From Paludibacterium denitrificans (GTDB lineage Bacteria > Pseudomonadota > Gammaproteobacteria > Burkholderiales > Chromobacteriaceae), in NCBI RefSeq assembly GCF_009707705.1, contig NZ_WLYX01000001.1:1674001-1738000 (forward strand): 64,000 bases of DNA, given 5' to 3'. A model generated the notes under the pieces. That model saw only the letters and a list, made by a program, of their open reading frames with translations. It did not search any database and had not been told where the DNA came from. Position 1 is the first letter of the stretch, and the number at the start of each line of letters is the position of its first letter. Positions 21,569-31,961 of this stretch are shown here, piece by piece. The position numbers and the translations under genes were made by a program.

Positions 21569-24321
21569 ATGGATCTGTCTGCCCTGCTCGCCAGCTTCGC
21601 CAGCGCCTTCACCCAGCACCAGCGCCTGCTCACCCTGCAGCTCGAGGCCCCATCGCTCAGCGCCGAATCGTTGTTGCCCCACGCGCTGGACGGCCGCGAG
21701 GGCGTCTCCGAGGCCTATCTCTATCAGCTCACCTGTCTGTCTCCCGATACCCATCTTGAACTCAAGTCGCTGCTCGGCCTGACCGCCCGGCTGGGGGTAC
21801 AGGAGGCCGATGGCCGGGAGAGTATCCGCTGTGGCGTCGTCTCGCGCGCCGAGTTGTTGGGCGCCGATGGCGGTTTCGCCAAGTATGCGCTGACCCTCGA
21901 GCCGCCGTTTGCCCTGTTGCGCCACCGCCGGACTTCACGGGTGTTTCAGGATCTGACCGTCCCGGAGATCGTGACGCAGATCCTCCACGAGCATCAGGCC
22001 AATAATGCCGTCTTTGCCCGGTGCAGACGCTGAGCTTTCACACCCAGCCAGCCGCTCCCCGCCGGTATTGTCTGCAGTACCGCGAGAGCGATTTCGATTT
22101 CATCGTGCGGCTGTTGCAGGAAGAAGGCTATGCCCTGGCGTTTCGAGCACCACGACGGGGAGACGCCACAGGTGGAACTGGTGGTGTTCGACGATCCTTA
22201 CAGCCTGCCCGCCGCGCCGTTGGAGCGGGTGCGCTATCACCGTCGTGATGCCACCGAGGACGAAGACGGGCTGACCGACTGGTCGGCCAGCCGTCAGGTG
22301 GTCGCCAGTCAGGTGGCGTTGGCCAGCTTTGACTACCAGCCGGTGGCGACCCAGCACAGCCTTGACCAGAGCCGTATCGATCAGGGGGCACGCGGCGAGA
22401 CGCTGCAATCCACCTTGCAGGACTACGATCCGCAATCGCTCCACTATGCCAATGACGCCGATCAGCTTGGCCAGTATGCCCAGCTGCGCCAGCAGGCACA
22501 CGATGCCCAGTGCCAAGACCTTCAGCGGCAGCGGGTCAGTCCGTGGTCTGTGTGCTTAAGCCAATGGTTCCGGCTGGATGATCATCCGGCGCACGAGGGG
22601 GACAGCCGTGAGCAGCGTGAATTCGTGGTTACCCGGCAGACCTTCCGGGCGCGTAACAACCTGCCCGTCGACCTGCAGGGGGCGCTGTCCGGCCTGATCG
22701 GCCAACCCGAGGCGGATGCGGCCAAGTCGCCGTTCGAGACCGAATTCACCGCCCAGCGGCGCGGTCTGCCGCTGACGCCAGCGTATGCACACAGCGAGCT
22801 GGCCCGACCGACCTCCCGGGGGGTACAGACCGCCACGGTGGTCGGCCCGGCGGGTGAGGAGGTGTATACCGATGCCCGGGGGCGCATCAAGGTGCAGTTC
22901 CACTGGCAGCGGCCAGACGAACACCCGACCCTCGGCGCCAATCTCGATGACCAGTCCTCCTGCTGGCTACGGGTGGCCATGCCCTCGGCTGGGGGCACCA
23001 GTTCATTCCGCGCATCGGTCAGGAAGTGCTGGTCGACTTCATCGAAGGCGACATCGACCGCCCGGTGATTGTGGGCGTGCTGTACAACGGTAGTCATGCC
23101 ACCCCGGCCTTTAGCGGCGCCGGTGCCTTGCTTACCAACAAGACCCTGTCCGGCATCAAGTCGAAAGAACATCAGGGTGGGCAATACAACGAACTGCTGT
23201 TCGACGACACCCCCGGCGAAGTGCGGGCCAAACTCAGCAGCGAATCCGGCAAGACCCAGCTCAACCAGGGCTTTCTGACCCAGCCGCGCACGAACGGCAA
23301 AGCCCAGCCGCGCGGTAACGGCTTCGAACTGCGGACCGACCAGCACGGCGCGATCCGCGCCGCCCACGGTCTGCTGCTCACGACCGAGGCACAGAATGGG
23401 GCCGCTTCCCCACAGCTGGCACGGGAGCACGTACAAAGCCAGCTCGATGCCGCCCTCAACCTGAGCCAAAGCCCGGCCGACACCGCCAGCGCCCAGTTGG
23501 CCGACCGCATGGAAACCGGGCCGGAGGCCATCAATCCGGACAACAGCGCCGCCGGAAAGAAAGACAGCGGCCACCTGCAACACCACGTCGCGGCCCTCAA
23601 AGCCCGGGAAGCTTAAGCAGCAACACCGATAAAGAGGGCAAGACCGCCAAAGACCAAAGCGGTCAGCAACCGTTACTCATCCTGTCCGGCCCGGCCGGTA
23701 TCGCCAGTGCCAGTGAACAAAGCCAGACCCTCAGCGCTTAAGCACCAACCTTAACCTGATCGCCCAGCGCGACAGCAACCACACCACCGGTCGCCGCTGG
23801 CTGCACAACGTCGGCCAGCACATCAGCCTGTTTGTGGCGGGGGTGAAGGACAAGGTGGCGCTGAAGCTGATTGCGGCCAAAGGCAAGGTACAGGTGCAGG
23901 CACAGAGTGGGGAGATGGAGCTGACGGCGGACAAGGATGTCACCGTTACGTCGTGTAAAGGCAAGGTCACGATTGCGGCCAAAGAAGAAATCCTGCTGAC
24001 CAGCGGGGGCGGCTATATCCGGCTGAAGGGGGGAACATCGAGATTCACTGCCCGGGCACGGTGAGTGTGAAGGGCGCCAGTCATAGTTTGTGTGGGCCGA
24101 CGCGTCTCACAACGCCAATTGGGCTACCTATATTCCCTGAACATGATGAAAGTCTGACATTCGTTGATGAGGTTACTAAGAAACCATTAGTCGGGAAGCC
24201 CTACGAAGTCTATATGGAAAATGGATGGGTATTTAAGGGCATAACTAATGAAGACGGCCAAACTGAGCGTATCAATACATCACGGCCTCTGAGGATCATT
24301 AAAGCTATTGTTCGGAGTTAA
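21569..24321 (+). CDS. vgrG: type VI secretion spike protein VgrG with DUF2345 and C-terminal extension (many breaks)
   Basis: VgrG trimers tip the type VI needle and carry effectors. Fragments in successive frames read as one protein of about 915 residues. The gp27-like part holds LLPHALDGREGVSEAYLYQL and YRESDFDFIVRLLQEEGYAW. The gp5 OB-fold part holds YTDARGRIKVQFHW and HQFIPRIGQEVLVDFIEGD. A DUF2345 segment (GKVQVQAQSGEMELTADKDV) follows, then a unique 85-residue tail in a lower-GC stretch (KPLVGKPYEVYMENGWVFKG) that probably docks the next gene product. Breaks lie near 22020, 22134, 22521, 22995 and 24038. GCTTAAGC scars lie at 22554, 23611 and 23736. No other T6SS structural gene is in the window, so this is an orphan vgrG cluster. 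Confidence 0.85.
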
Positions 24322-24325
24322 GGTC

Positions 24326-25267
24326 ATGGCGACTATCCCACTAGATAAAGAAGACATTGGAACAAATAAAAAAGATCTCAATAAATCAACTGTCGTTGTT
24401 CCTGTTTGCCATGATTGCGGATGTGATTATGGAGAGATATTCGCATGTACCCGGTATGGTAAAAACTACGGCCCGAAGTATTCGGGAGACATGCCTATTT
24501 CAAGTTACCCACGCTGGGCTCAGTTAATAAAAAGCGAGAAGGCGACAGAAGAAGAAAAGCGTATTGTTTGTCGCATGTCACCAAATGAAGGGAACTTGGA
24601 TGCAATCCAAGCCTACGATAGTGAAGTACTCACTGCTGGCGCGATGCAAAAAACCATAAACAGCAATGGGTTCGGTCAATTCCCTGAGTTGGTGAATAAG
24701 TTCAAGGAAAAAAAACCCGAGCTATATAAGTCACTATTCGAGAATTGTGGTTGGACTGTTGCTGTGGAAAATTCAAATGCTCGTATGTACTGGAACAGTA
24801 TAACAGGAAAAGAGCTTAAATCTACATTACGTGATGCTAAGAAATATAACTCAGTTACCTACAAGAAAACCGATAAATATGAGTCAAAACCGTTGGCCGC
24901 TATTCTGAAAGCTATTCGCCATGATGATTTTATGGATTTCCGGGTTGATGACTTTATCCAACAACTGAAAGAAGTGCTTAATAAGAAAATAACAATTGAC
25001 AACAACAAGTATAAGATTTCTTCATTTGTTAAATCTGAATTGGGGCGTGCCACCGTCCTTGATCAATATGTCAATCGTCCAGGTTTGGTTGCTAGCGATC
25101 TTAAAAAATCGATAACGGCCTTCCTGCTCAAGTACAAAGATGTTAAAAGCGATCCGGCGACATGGGGTACGAGCCATGAAAAATATGAGATGGAGTTCAT
25201 AGAGCATTACGGAAATAATAGACAGGGTACGGACATGGTAAAACGCTTCAAGAAACTAAAAGGATAA
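24326..25267 (+). CDS. putative type VI effector, lysozyme-like
   Basis: A 313-residue protein in AT-richer DNA, starting 4 bp after vgrG ends. After a cysteine-rich N-terminus (VCHDCGCDYGEIFACTRYGK) comes MSPNEGNLDAIQAYDSEVLT, then AGAMQKTINSNGFGQFPELV. The N-E-G with a following Y-D-S-x-x-L-T-x-G-x-M-Q pattern is what lysozyme-like cell-wall hydrolases carried by VgrG proteins often show; Glu would be catalytic. This function is inferred from pattern and position, not from a clear family match. No signal peptide is seen, fitting delivery by the VgrG tail. It is probably paired with the exported protein downstream as immunity. Confidence 0.6.
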   Translation: MATIPLDKEDIGTNKKDLNKSTVVVPVCHDCGCDYGEIFACTRYGKNYGPKYSGDMPISSYPRWAQLIKSEKATEEEKRIVCRMSPNEGNLDAIQAYDSEVLTAGAMQKTINSNGFGQFPELVNKFKEKKPELYKSLFENCGWTVAVENSNARMYWNSITGKELKSTLRDAKKYNSVTYKKTDKYESKPLAAILKAIRHDDFMDFRVDDFIQQLKEVLNKKITIDNNKYKISSFVKSELGRATVLDQYVNRPGLVASDLKKSITAFLLKYKDVKSDPATWGTSHEKYEMEFIEHYGNNRQGTDMVKRFKKLKG

Positions 25268-25270
25268 TAT

Positions 25271-25723
25271 ATGCGTATTGGAGTAATGCTCGCACTAGTA
25301 TTATCTCTTGTCATTCCTCCTGCCCGGGCAAAACAGGTTGGTTTTGTACGATTTGTTTCAGTGCCTATCAAGAATAAACTTGTACTTCAGCTCATTGACA
25401 GAAAATATGACATTCATATTTTTTTCAAGAAGAAAGACATCTTCATTTCAAGGTATCGTAATTACACGGTAGAAAGTGATGTATCTGACGTCGCGGACCA
25501 ACATAACAAGATAGCTGCAATTCAGTTTTCAACCTATGACATTGCTTCCGATTCTGCGCGCAGCGACTTCCATGAGGTTGTCAAATGTGCCTTCGTGGAT
25601 ATGCCACATGGGCGCGTCTTATTTGAAAGTGACTCGCAGATGTGCGATGGCGAATGGAAAACACCGATGCTATGGCAAGACGCATCCGGACGGTATTTAG
25701 ATTTCTATAAGTTGCCGAGATAA
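25271..25723 (+). CDS. small exported protein, candidate immunity protein
   Basis: A 150-residue protein with a clear signal peptide (MRIGVMLALVLSLVIPPARA, cleavage after ARA). The mature part has only two cysteines (VKCAFVD and QMCDGEW), which could pair in the periplasm. I recognise no family. It starts 4 bp after the putative effector and shares its lower GC. Periplasmic location is what a cognate immunity protein against a wall-degrading T6SS effector would need. This role is inferred from position only. Confidence 0.6.
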   Translation: MRIGVMLALVLSLVIPPARAKQVGFVRFVSVPIKNKLVLQLIDRKYDIHIFFKKKDIFISRYRNYTVESDVSDVADQHNKIAAIQFSTYDIASDSARSDFHEVVKCAFVDMPHGRVLFESDSQMCDGEWKTPMLWQDASGRYLDFYKLPR

Positions 25724-25834
25724 GGTAAGTGCTAGTTATCCCTTTGGGATGGCGCTGATGGATAGTAATGTCATTTTGGCCAAGTGATGGATACTCGATC
25801 AATATCATTGAGAATAACAGTTTCTCGGCGATTC

Positions 25835-27414
25835 TGTTGAAAAACCTGGTAGCACAGCCGATTCCTGTGGATGTAGAGGCCATTTTTCATGGATCTAATC
25901 GTAAAAACGGTCTAAAAAGACCGCTTTTCTAAGCTATTTCATCTCATTTCGTTTCCAGCAGGCGCAACTTGCCCACCAAGGGGGTGAATCGGGCTGGCCA
26001 GCTTGGCCAATCGACGCAAATTCTGGGCAATGGCGGCCGTGGTAAATTCGTCTTGCGCACCCGACAGCCCCCGAAGGCGAAGTCTGTCGAGCTTCAGGAT
26101 CCGCTTGAGGTGTGCGAACAGCATTTCCACTTTCTTACGTTCGCACCGAGATTGCTGATACCCCTCAGTTTCACGGAGGCGTCGGGCAACATCGCGAGCG
26201 TTCTCATGGATGCTGCGGGCAATCTTCCGGAAAGTCATATTCGGACAGCACTGCGGCTTCATCGCGCAATCCTTACAGTCCGACTGGCTGGCTCGGTAAA
26301 TGATGGTGTCGGCCTGTGTGACGTGGCTGCGCGGATTTTTGAATGGGCGCCAGTTGCTCCGCAGTGGTTTGCCTGCCGGACAACGATATTCGTTTGCTTC
26401 AGCGACCCATGTGAAGTCGCTGTTTGAGAAAGTGTCATCCTTTCGCGCGCTCTTATCCCAGACTGGCATGTGCGGCTCAATTCCTTTCTCCTCGACCATC
26501 CAGCCCAGCATGGGGGCGGTGCCATAAGCCGTATCGCCAATCAGCCGTTTGGGACGCAGTTCGAAGCGCTCCTCAACACGATCGACCATGGTCTTGGTAG
26601 AGTCGACCTCTGCCGTACGATGGTAAGCGTGGCTTCGACATCTAGGATGACACCATGCGCGGTGTCGATTAGGTAATTGGTCGAGTAGGCAAAGAAGGCG
26701 ATCCCACCAGTAGCGGCAGTCCAACGGGACTGGGGATCGCTCAAGGAGGTCTTCCGCGTGACAGGTTGCGCCTCGGCGTCAGCATCGAGGGCGGCTAAAT
26801 ACTCCCGGACCGCTCGTTTGTTGTGCGCAGGATCCCGCCAATTCACTTGCTCACCCGGAGCAATACTCAGGTCATGGCTTGCGTCGGCAGCAATCAGGCT
26901 GGCATCGACCGCAAAGCCTTCTCCTTTGATCAGCCCTGCAGCCATGCAACGAAGAACAACCTGGTCAAACAGCCAACGGAACGTCTCGCTTTCCCGAAAA
27001 CGCCCGTGCCGATTCTTGGAGAAAGTCGAATGGTTGGGCACCGCATCTTCCAGTGCCTAAGCGGCAAAACCAACGGTAGGCGAGATTGAGATGGACTTCC
27101 TCGCACAACCGGCGTTCAGAGCGAATGCCATAGCAATAGCCGATGATAAGCATGCGAATCATCAATTCCGGATCGATGGACGGCCGTCCGGTGTGACTGT
27201 AGTGGTCAACCGGTGGTGGCGTAGTTGGCTTAGGTCGAGACAGCGATCGATGCCGCGCAAGAGGTGCTTTGGGGGGATGTGGCCTTCAATGTTGAAGGAA
27301 TAGAACAATCGCTCCTGACCACCTGTCTGCTGCCCCATCATATCGACACCTCGGCGTCTCAATGCACTAGGCATAGTTTACCGCCGCATCAGAGGAGCCG
27401 GGAGTTTTTCAACA
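25835..27414 (-). mobile_element. IS1182-type insertion sequence
   Basis: The ends carry TGTTGAAAAAC in inverted orientation (25835-25845 and 27404-27414), enclosing one transposase gene on the minus strand and about 1.58 kb in total. A clear target duplication is not visible. The gap between the immunity gene and the left end (about 110 bp) shows nothing. It separates the T6SS cluster from the cassette array. Confidence 0.75.
25939..27341 (-). pseudogene. IS1182-family (IS5-like DDE) transposase, broken frames
   Basis: The N-terminal part reads MMGQQTGGQERLFYSFNIEG, then IDPELMIRMLIIGYCYGIRS (restored) and NHSTFSKNRHGRFRES. The middle reads DASLIAADASHDLS and AFFAYSTNYLIDTAHGVI, and the C-terminus KKVEMLFAHLKRILKLDRL with the catalytic Glu region. 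RLIGDTAYGT holds the second Asp. These are the DDE segments of IS1182 transposases, about 465 residues. Breaks lie near 26644 (probably a GCCGGC scar, GCTTAC), near 27045 and near 27190. Whether the enzyme is really dead depends on whether these are read errors. Confidence 0.75.
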
Positions 27415-27487
27415 CAATCCGGCCGAAGCGGTCACTCGACAGGTAAGTGTGAAGCGATAGGTTTACACGGAATACCGGACACGTCCG

Positions 27488-27547
27488 GCCTAAGGAAAAG
27501 GTAAGGGGCGCGCCGAAGGCTCGTCTCTCTTGACTGCGGGGTTAGGC
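27488..27547 (-). repeat. attC-like site a (integron cassette recombination site)
   Basis: GCCTAAG at 27488 and GTTAGGC at 27541 are the outer R-type boxes. The intervening 45 bp can fold imperfectly. It lies at the 3' end of the cassette gene ending at 27542. Confidence 0.5.
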
Positions 27548-27946
27548 GAGCTCAAAAAACGATTTGTCATAGTTGATTTGTCCACGTAAAACATACCGTG
27601 CCTCTGCCTCAAGAGCAGCGCCCGAAGACAAGATTGCATTAGTAATGATGAACACTCTGTAAGGCTGAGTGCCGATAAAAACGCGAACAATGACTGTATC
27701 GCCTCTCTCGAATAGCTCCCGCTCGATTTCGGCAGTAAATATTAGTCGCTCAAAGAGGTTGCTAGGGCGCTGATACGTGCCGTTATGCGCCTTGAGTTCA
27801 GCCTTTCGCTTAGTCCCTGATTCTTTATCAACGAGCCACAGGTCGAACCCCTTGTCTTCGGGTTGCTTGTTCTCGAATGAGTAAGTGTCATGGCTGAACT
27901 CATTGAGCAGGTACAATCTCGCGATGTCTTCGATTTTTCGGGTCAC
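27542..27946 (-). CDS. cassette-encoded protein of unknown function (possible nuclease-like fold)
   Basis: A 134-residue intact frame. The core is GFDLWLVDKESGTKRKAELK, with Asp and Glu-x-Lys spaced as in PD-(D/E)xK-like folds, and VIVRVFIGTQPYRVFIIT follows. The similarity to DUF3883-type nuclease-like domains is a pattern-level guess. It is the first member of the minus-strand cassette series, flanked on its 3' side by attC-like site a and on its 5' side by site b. No promoter or ribosome site of note. Confidence 0.6.
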   Translation of the reverse strand: MTRKIEDIARLYLLNEFSHDTYSFENKQPEDKGFDLWLVDKESGTKRKAELKAHNGTYQRPSNLFERLIFTAEIERELFERGDTVIVRVFIGTQPYRVFIITNAILSSGAALEAEARYVLRGQINYDKSFFELA

Positions 27947-27955
27947 GGCATATTC

Positions 27956-28022
27956 GCCTAACGTCTGAATTCAGCGGCCTACGCGGCTTTTCGCGCAGGT
28001 CCGGTGGAATGATGGGTTCGGC
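27956..28022 (-). repeat. attC-like site b
   Basis: The outer boxes are GCCTAAC (27956) and GTTCGGC (28016). Between them, TGAATTCAGCGGCC and GGTCCGGTGGAAT can pair as an imperfect hairpin around CGCGGCTTTTCGCGC. Structure and spacing (67 bp) fit a short attC. Confidence 0.7.
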
Positions 28023-28028
28023 CCCATT

Positions 28029-28356
28029 TCACTCGACAACTTTGGGCGCCGGTTTGTCGGAACCTTGCTGCTGCTTGTCCATTCCGCCGAGGACATAGCC
28101 AGCCACACCGCTGAGAATTGAGGCGACGCCCTCAGCCGTTAGTTTGCCAAGTGCGGCCAAGAGAATTGTTGCAAGGATGATGAGCACCGCTGCCGCCGAG
28201 CCGAAGGAAGTTACCGCGCTCGAACATGAGACCAAAGGACTTCGCCTGGCCTTGACCAGCGCGGAAAAACGCGATTCCACCGACAACGGTGAAGCTCATG
28301 ATCACAAGGGCGAGGACAATCACAATTGCCCAGACGACAGTTTGTGTATCGGTCAT
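28029..28356 (-). CDS. cassette-encoded small membrane protein (one break)
   Basis: Two overlapping frames join near 28200 into about 105 residues. The first segment MTDTQTVVWAIVIVLALVIM continues with SFTVVGGIAFFRAGQ. The second segment is AAVLIILATILLAALGKLTA with ASILSGVAGYVLGG and a polar tail DKQQQGSDKPAPKVVE. Two or three membrane helices are predicted. I recognise no family. It sits between attC-like sites b and c as one cassette. Confidence 0.6.
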
Positions 28357-28413
28357 GAATTGCTCCTACGCAAGAAAACAGAAAGACGGATCAGCGGCCG
28401 GATAACTGATGGG

Positions 28414-28471
28414 GCCGAACGTTGGAATTCAGCGGCCGCCGAAGGCGGTCCGCTGCAATGACGGGTTAGAC
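28414..28471 (-). repeat. attC-like site c
   Basis: The outer boxes are GCCGAAC (28414) and GTTAGAC (28465). CAGCGGCCGCC and GGCGGTCCGCTG form a strong imperfect stem with the GAA turn, as in attC sites. Length is 58 bp. Confidence 0.75.
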
Positions 28472-29226
28472 CTCTTCATCGGATTTTCCATATTTCTTCT
28501 CTACATCTCGTTTGATGGCGCCAGAAACTTTCTTCAGCTTTGCTAGCGCGGAGTAGTAGTACAATTTGTCGACAGAGAGCTTGTCACCTATGGCTCCTCG
28601 CGCTTTCGCGCCTGACTTCTCCAGATAGAGCGCGTTAATGACGTTGTTGTTGTGCACTACGAGGTCGCGGGTTGCCGCAACTTCAAAGTAGTCAGCGAAG
28701 CTGGGATCATTCTTGACACTCACGAGCTTCGCAAGGTACGCCATGTAAAGGCTTGGCCGCTGTCGGAACACGTTTGCCACGTGATCTGAAAGTACGCGCT
28801 GAACCAACTCTTCCTTGTCTTCCGCGGCCATAAGGTCTTTTGCCGAAACACCGGGCAAGCGGGGATTCCCTGTACCGCTTCTGTAATGCGTTGCGGGTAG
28901 TGCTGCAGGAAGACGATAAGGACATCCGCAAGGAAGGACTCAAACTGCGAGACAGAACTGACCAAGAACGCCTCAAATAGACCACTTGATGTGTAGTGGT
29001 CGTATATCTCTTTGAGTTCAGCGTCAGTCCGTCTTGCGAATTTCTTCCTGTCAATGGATGGCACGTAGTAACGTCGATCCGACTTTGATTTGCTGCCTTC
29101 ATATCTCGCGCGAGCCTCCTCAAGCAGGGGTTGAGCTTGCTCTAGAAAGATGTGCGCGTTGTTCAACTCGCGGACGATCTTGTTCTGTAGGGAGTAAATT
29201 TTTCGAGCGAGCGCTTCGTTTGGCAT
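28466..29226 (-). CDS. cassette-encoded HEPN-like protein (one break)
   Basis: Joined across a break near 28860 it gives about 253 residues. The N-terminal helix region is MPNEALARKIYSLQNKIVRE. SSVSQFESFLADVLIVFLQ is typical of the RiboL-PSP/MAE_28990-type HEPN families. A C-terminal ATRDLVVHNNNVINALYLE segment contains Arg-x4-His, the HEPN RNase signature. HEPN proteins are often toxins or defence ribonucleases; here activity is inferred only from the motif. The start at 29226 lies inside the boundary with attC-like site d. I do not see a separate antitoxin in this cassette. Confidence 0.65.
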
Positions 29227-29231
29227 ATGAG

Positions 29232-29330
29232 GTCTAACGTTTGACGTAAGGGGCCGCCGTAGCGGCGAAGCCGCGAAGGGAACCCACAAGCGCAGCTTGT
29301 GGGCGGTGACTCTCGACGGAATTGTTAGGC
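29232..29330 (-). repeat. attC-like site d
   Basis: The outer boxes are GTCTAAC (29232) and GTTAGGC (29324). Inside, CGCCGTAGCGGCG and CCCACAAGCGCAGCTTGTGGG are strong hairpins. A 99-bp size is within the attC range. Confidence 0.75.
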
Positions 29331-29607
29331 AGCGGGGCATGAGCTTTGGGCGGAAACAGTGCTTTTAACTCAGAGAAATCATCTGCGGCCTTCGCTGCGA
29401 TTTCGGACCACGCCCGCGCAAAAGCTGGACGGTTTAGATTTGTACGAATTCCATCTCGCCAAAACTCCCACGTTTCATCCGAGATTCGGCCTGTCTTGTG
29501 GAGAAACGCCTGCTCGTTGCACAGATCAAAGTAGTGGTACATCTCATCGAAGTGCGAGGCGTACTCTTGATTGTAAAACAGCGTGCAAAAGTGACCAGGT
29601 TTCCGGG
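29234..29607 (-). pseudogene. cassette gene truncated at its 5' end by the IS21-type element
   Basis: About 124 codons stay open from the edge of the IS (29608) to a TAG at 29234. Readable parts are FCTLFYNQEYASHFDEMYHY, then LHKTGRISDETWEFWRDGIR and FARAWSEIAAKAADDF. The pattern resembles DUF4760-like proteins (low certainty). The reading frame runs through the attC-like site, so the last 30 residues are site-encoded. No start codon is left for the native gene. Confidence 0.55.
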
Positions 29608-29687
29608 GTGATCAGCGTCCAATTTTGACCACCCCGGGTGTGCCACACTTCCGCCTTTTAGGCGGAGGTCTACCCGGAGTGCTTTGC

Positions 29688-31175
29688 ATGGAATCCATCG
29701 GCAAGATTCGTCGCCGACACCTCGTCAACGGCGAGAGCATCAGTGCCATCGCCCGATCTCTCAACCTTTCCCGCAACACCGTCAAGACATACCTCAACAC
29801 TACCGCCGAACCCACCTACCAACGGCAACGTCAACCCAAACCGCAACTGGGTGCCTTTCAGGCAACACTGGAGCAGTGGCTTGAGCTCGACCACTCTCTG
29901 CCCAAAGCGCAGCGCCGTACGGCTCGCCGATTATTCGAATTCCTACAAGCTGAAGGCTATCGCGGGGCCTACGACAGCATCCAGCGCTATGTCCGGGCCT
30001 GGAATGCGAGTGCTACAAAGATCGTCAGAACACAGGCTTTTGTCCCGTTGTCATTCGCTCCTGGTGAAGTGGGTCAGTTCGACTGGAGCTACGAACATGT
30101 GGTGCTCGGTGGTGTTACCCAGACCATCAAACTAGCCCATTTCCGTCTGACCTACAGTCGGCAGATGTTTGTCGTTGCCTATCCGCGCGAGACCCGGGAG
30201 ATGGTGTTCGATGCCCATCGCCGCGCCTTCGCTTTCTTCGGTGGGGTCCCGCACAAGATGGTCTACGACAACCTCAAGACCGTGGTGGAGACAGTGTTTG
30301 CTTAAGAAAGAGCGCCAGTTCAATCGCCGCTTTCTGGCGCTGGCGAATCATTACCTGTTTGAGCCGGTAGCCTGCACGCTTCAGGCTGGGAGAAGGGCCG
30401 GTCGAGAATCAGGTGGGCAATATCCGTGAATGGCTATTCACTCCGACGCCGCGCTTTGCTGACTTCAGCGGCTTGAACCAGTGGCTGGAACAGCGCTGTC
30501 GAGAACTGGCGGGACGACGTCATCCCACGCAAGAGGCCACCATTGCGGATGTACTGAAGGTGGAACGCCCTCATCTGCGACCGGTCACCATGCCGTTCGA
30601 CGGTTACGTCGAACATCTGTTGCGCGTCTCCAGCACCTGTCTGGTCTCGGTGGATCGCAACCGTTATAGCGTCCCCGCCGAATGGGCTAAGCAAGGTCGT
30701 TTCGGTACGTATCAATGCTTAAGCACGATTCGTATCGTGGCCGATGGCCGGAGCTGGCCTGCCATGTTCGCCACTTTGGCCGGGACCAGATGGTCTGCGA
30801 GCCCGGCATTACCTGTCGATACTGGAGACGAAACCTGGTGCCCTCCGTCACGGGCGGCCATTCATCGAATGGGTCCTCCCTCCCGCTATCGAAGCGGTTC
30901 GTCAGCAGGCCCTTAAACAGCCCGGGGGAGATCGTGCCTTTGCCGAGCTACTGCTGGTGGCGCGTGAATCCGGCCCGGAGACGCTGGAAGTGGCCTGCCA
31001 ACTGGCGCAGAAATATGGTAAGCCCAGCACGGCAATTGTACTGAACGAGTTACGGCGATTGACCCGCCCCCCTCGAGTGGCCGTGGTGGAGACACCCGAC
31101 ACATTGAGCCTCCGTGAGGAGCCGGTGGCGAATTGCGACCGCTACGATACCCTGCGGGAGGTGGCGCATGTCTGA
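29688..31175 (+). pseudogene. istA: IS21-family transposase IstA (broken at several scars)
   Basis: IstA is the DDE recombinase of IS21. It starts MESIGKIRRRHLVNGESISA with a helix-turn-helix (ARSLNLSRNTVKTYL). QFDWSYEHVVLGG holds the first Asp, GGVPHKMVYDNLKTVV the second and GWEKGRVENQVGNIREW (restored) the Glu. About 495 residues. Breaks: GCTTAAGA at 30300 where GCCGGC is expected, a 4-base loss near 30385, an altered stretch near 30695, GCTTAAGC at 30717, and one near 30810. It overlaps istB by 8 bp. Real inactivity is doubtful given how the breaks coincide with GCCGGC. Confidence 0.85.
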
Positions 31176-31904
31176 GTCCTCCCATCTGGCCCGACTGCAA
31201 ACACTGCGGTTGTACGGCATGGCCGAAGCATGGCGCGAATTGCAAGCAGAGGTTCACCGGCACCCCCTTTCGGGAGAGGCGCTGCTGCGACGATTGCTCG
31301 ATGCAGAACAAGCCGACCGACAGGCACGCAGTCTGAGCTATCAACTCAAAGCAGCGCGCTTCCCGGTGCACCGTGACCTGAGCGGCATTGACTGGTCAGA
31401 GACCCCGCTGGAGTCAGCCCGTATCAAGCAACTGGCGAGTGGCAGCTATTTGGATACCGCGCACAACCTGATCCTGGTGGGAGGCACTGGAACCGGTAAA
31501 ACCCACCGGCGACAGCCTTGGGTATTGCGGCCATTCATCAGGGCAAACGGGTGCGGTTCTACAATGCGGTAGACCCGGTGAACCAGTTGGAGAAAGAGAA
31601 ACAGCAGGGTAAAACGGGACTGCTGGCACGCCAACTGGTACTGATGGATGCCGTGATTCTGGATGAGCTGGGCTACCTGCCATTCCCCGAATCGGGTGGG
31701 GCGTTGCTGTTTCACCTGATCAGTCAGTTGTATGAGAAGACTTCGCTGATCATCACGACCAATCTGAGTTTCGGGGAGTGGGTGAGCGTGTTTGGCGATG
31801 CCAAGATGACCACTGCGCTGCTGGATCGGGTGACGCACCACTGCGACATTCTGGAAACCGGAAATGACTCTTACCGGTTCAAGCAGAGGAGGAAAAACGG
31901 CTGA
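31168..31904 (+). CDS. istB: IS21-family helper ATPase IstB (one CCWGG indel)
   Basis: IstB is an AAA+ ATPase that helps IstA choose targets. It starts [20 protein letters not shown], with Walker [10 protein letters not shown] and Walker [13 protein letters not shown], and [18 protein letters not shown] at the end. About 246 residues. One base is missing near 31507, where THLATALG would require CACCTGG but CACCGG is read. This is the same T loss seen in hflK, azoR, the glutathione S-transferase and the patatin gene. Confidence 0.88.
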
Positions 31905-31961
31905 TTTGCCTGGTCAAATTTGGACGCTGTTTGCTGGTCAAAATTCGACGCTGATTGACAC

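Larger units (their letters stand above)
29609..31960 (+). mobile_element. IS21-type insertion sequence (istA-istB)
   Basis: The ends share TCAGCGTC(C/G)AATTTTGACCA in inverted orientation (from 29609 and back from 31960), and the right end has a second copy of the TTTGACCA box. It encodes istA and istB on the plus strand, about 2.35 kb. The flanking bases do not form a convincing duplication. The truncated cassette on one side and the truncated ubiquitin-like gene on the other suggest an adjacent deletion after insertion. Confidence 0.85.
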
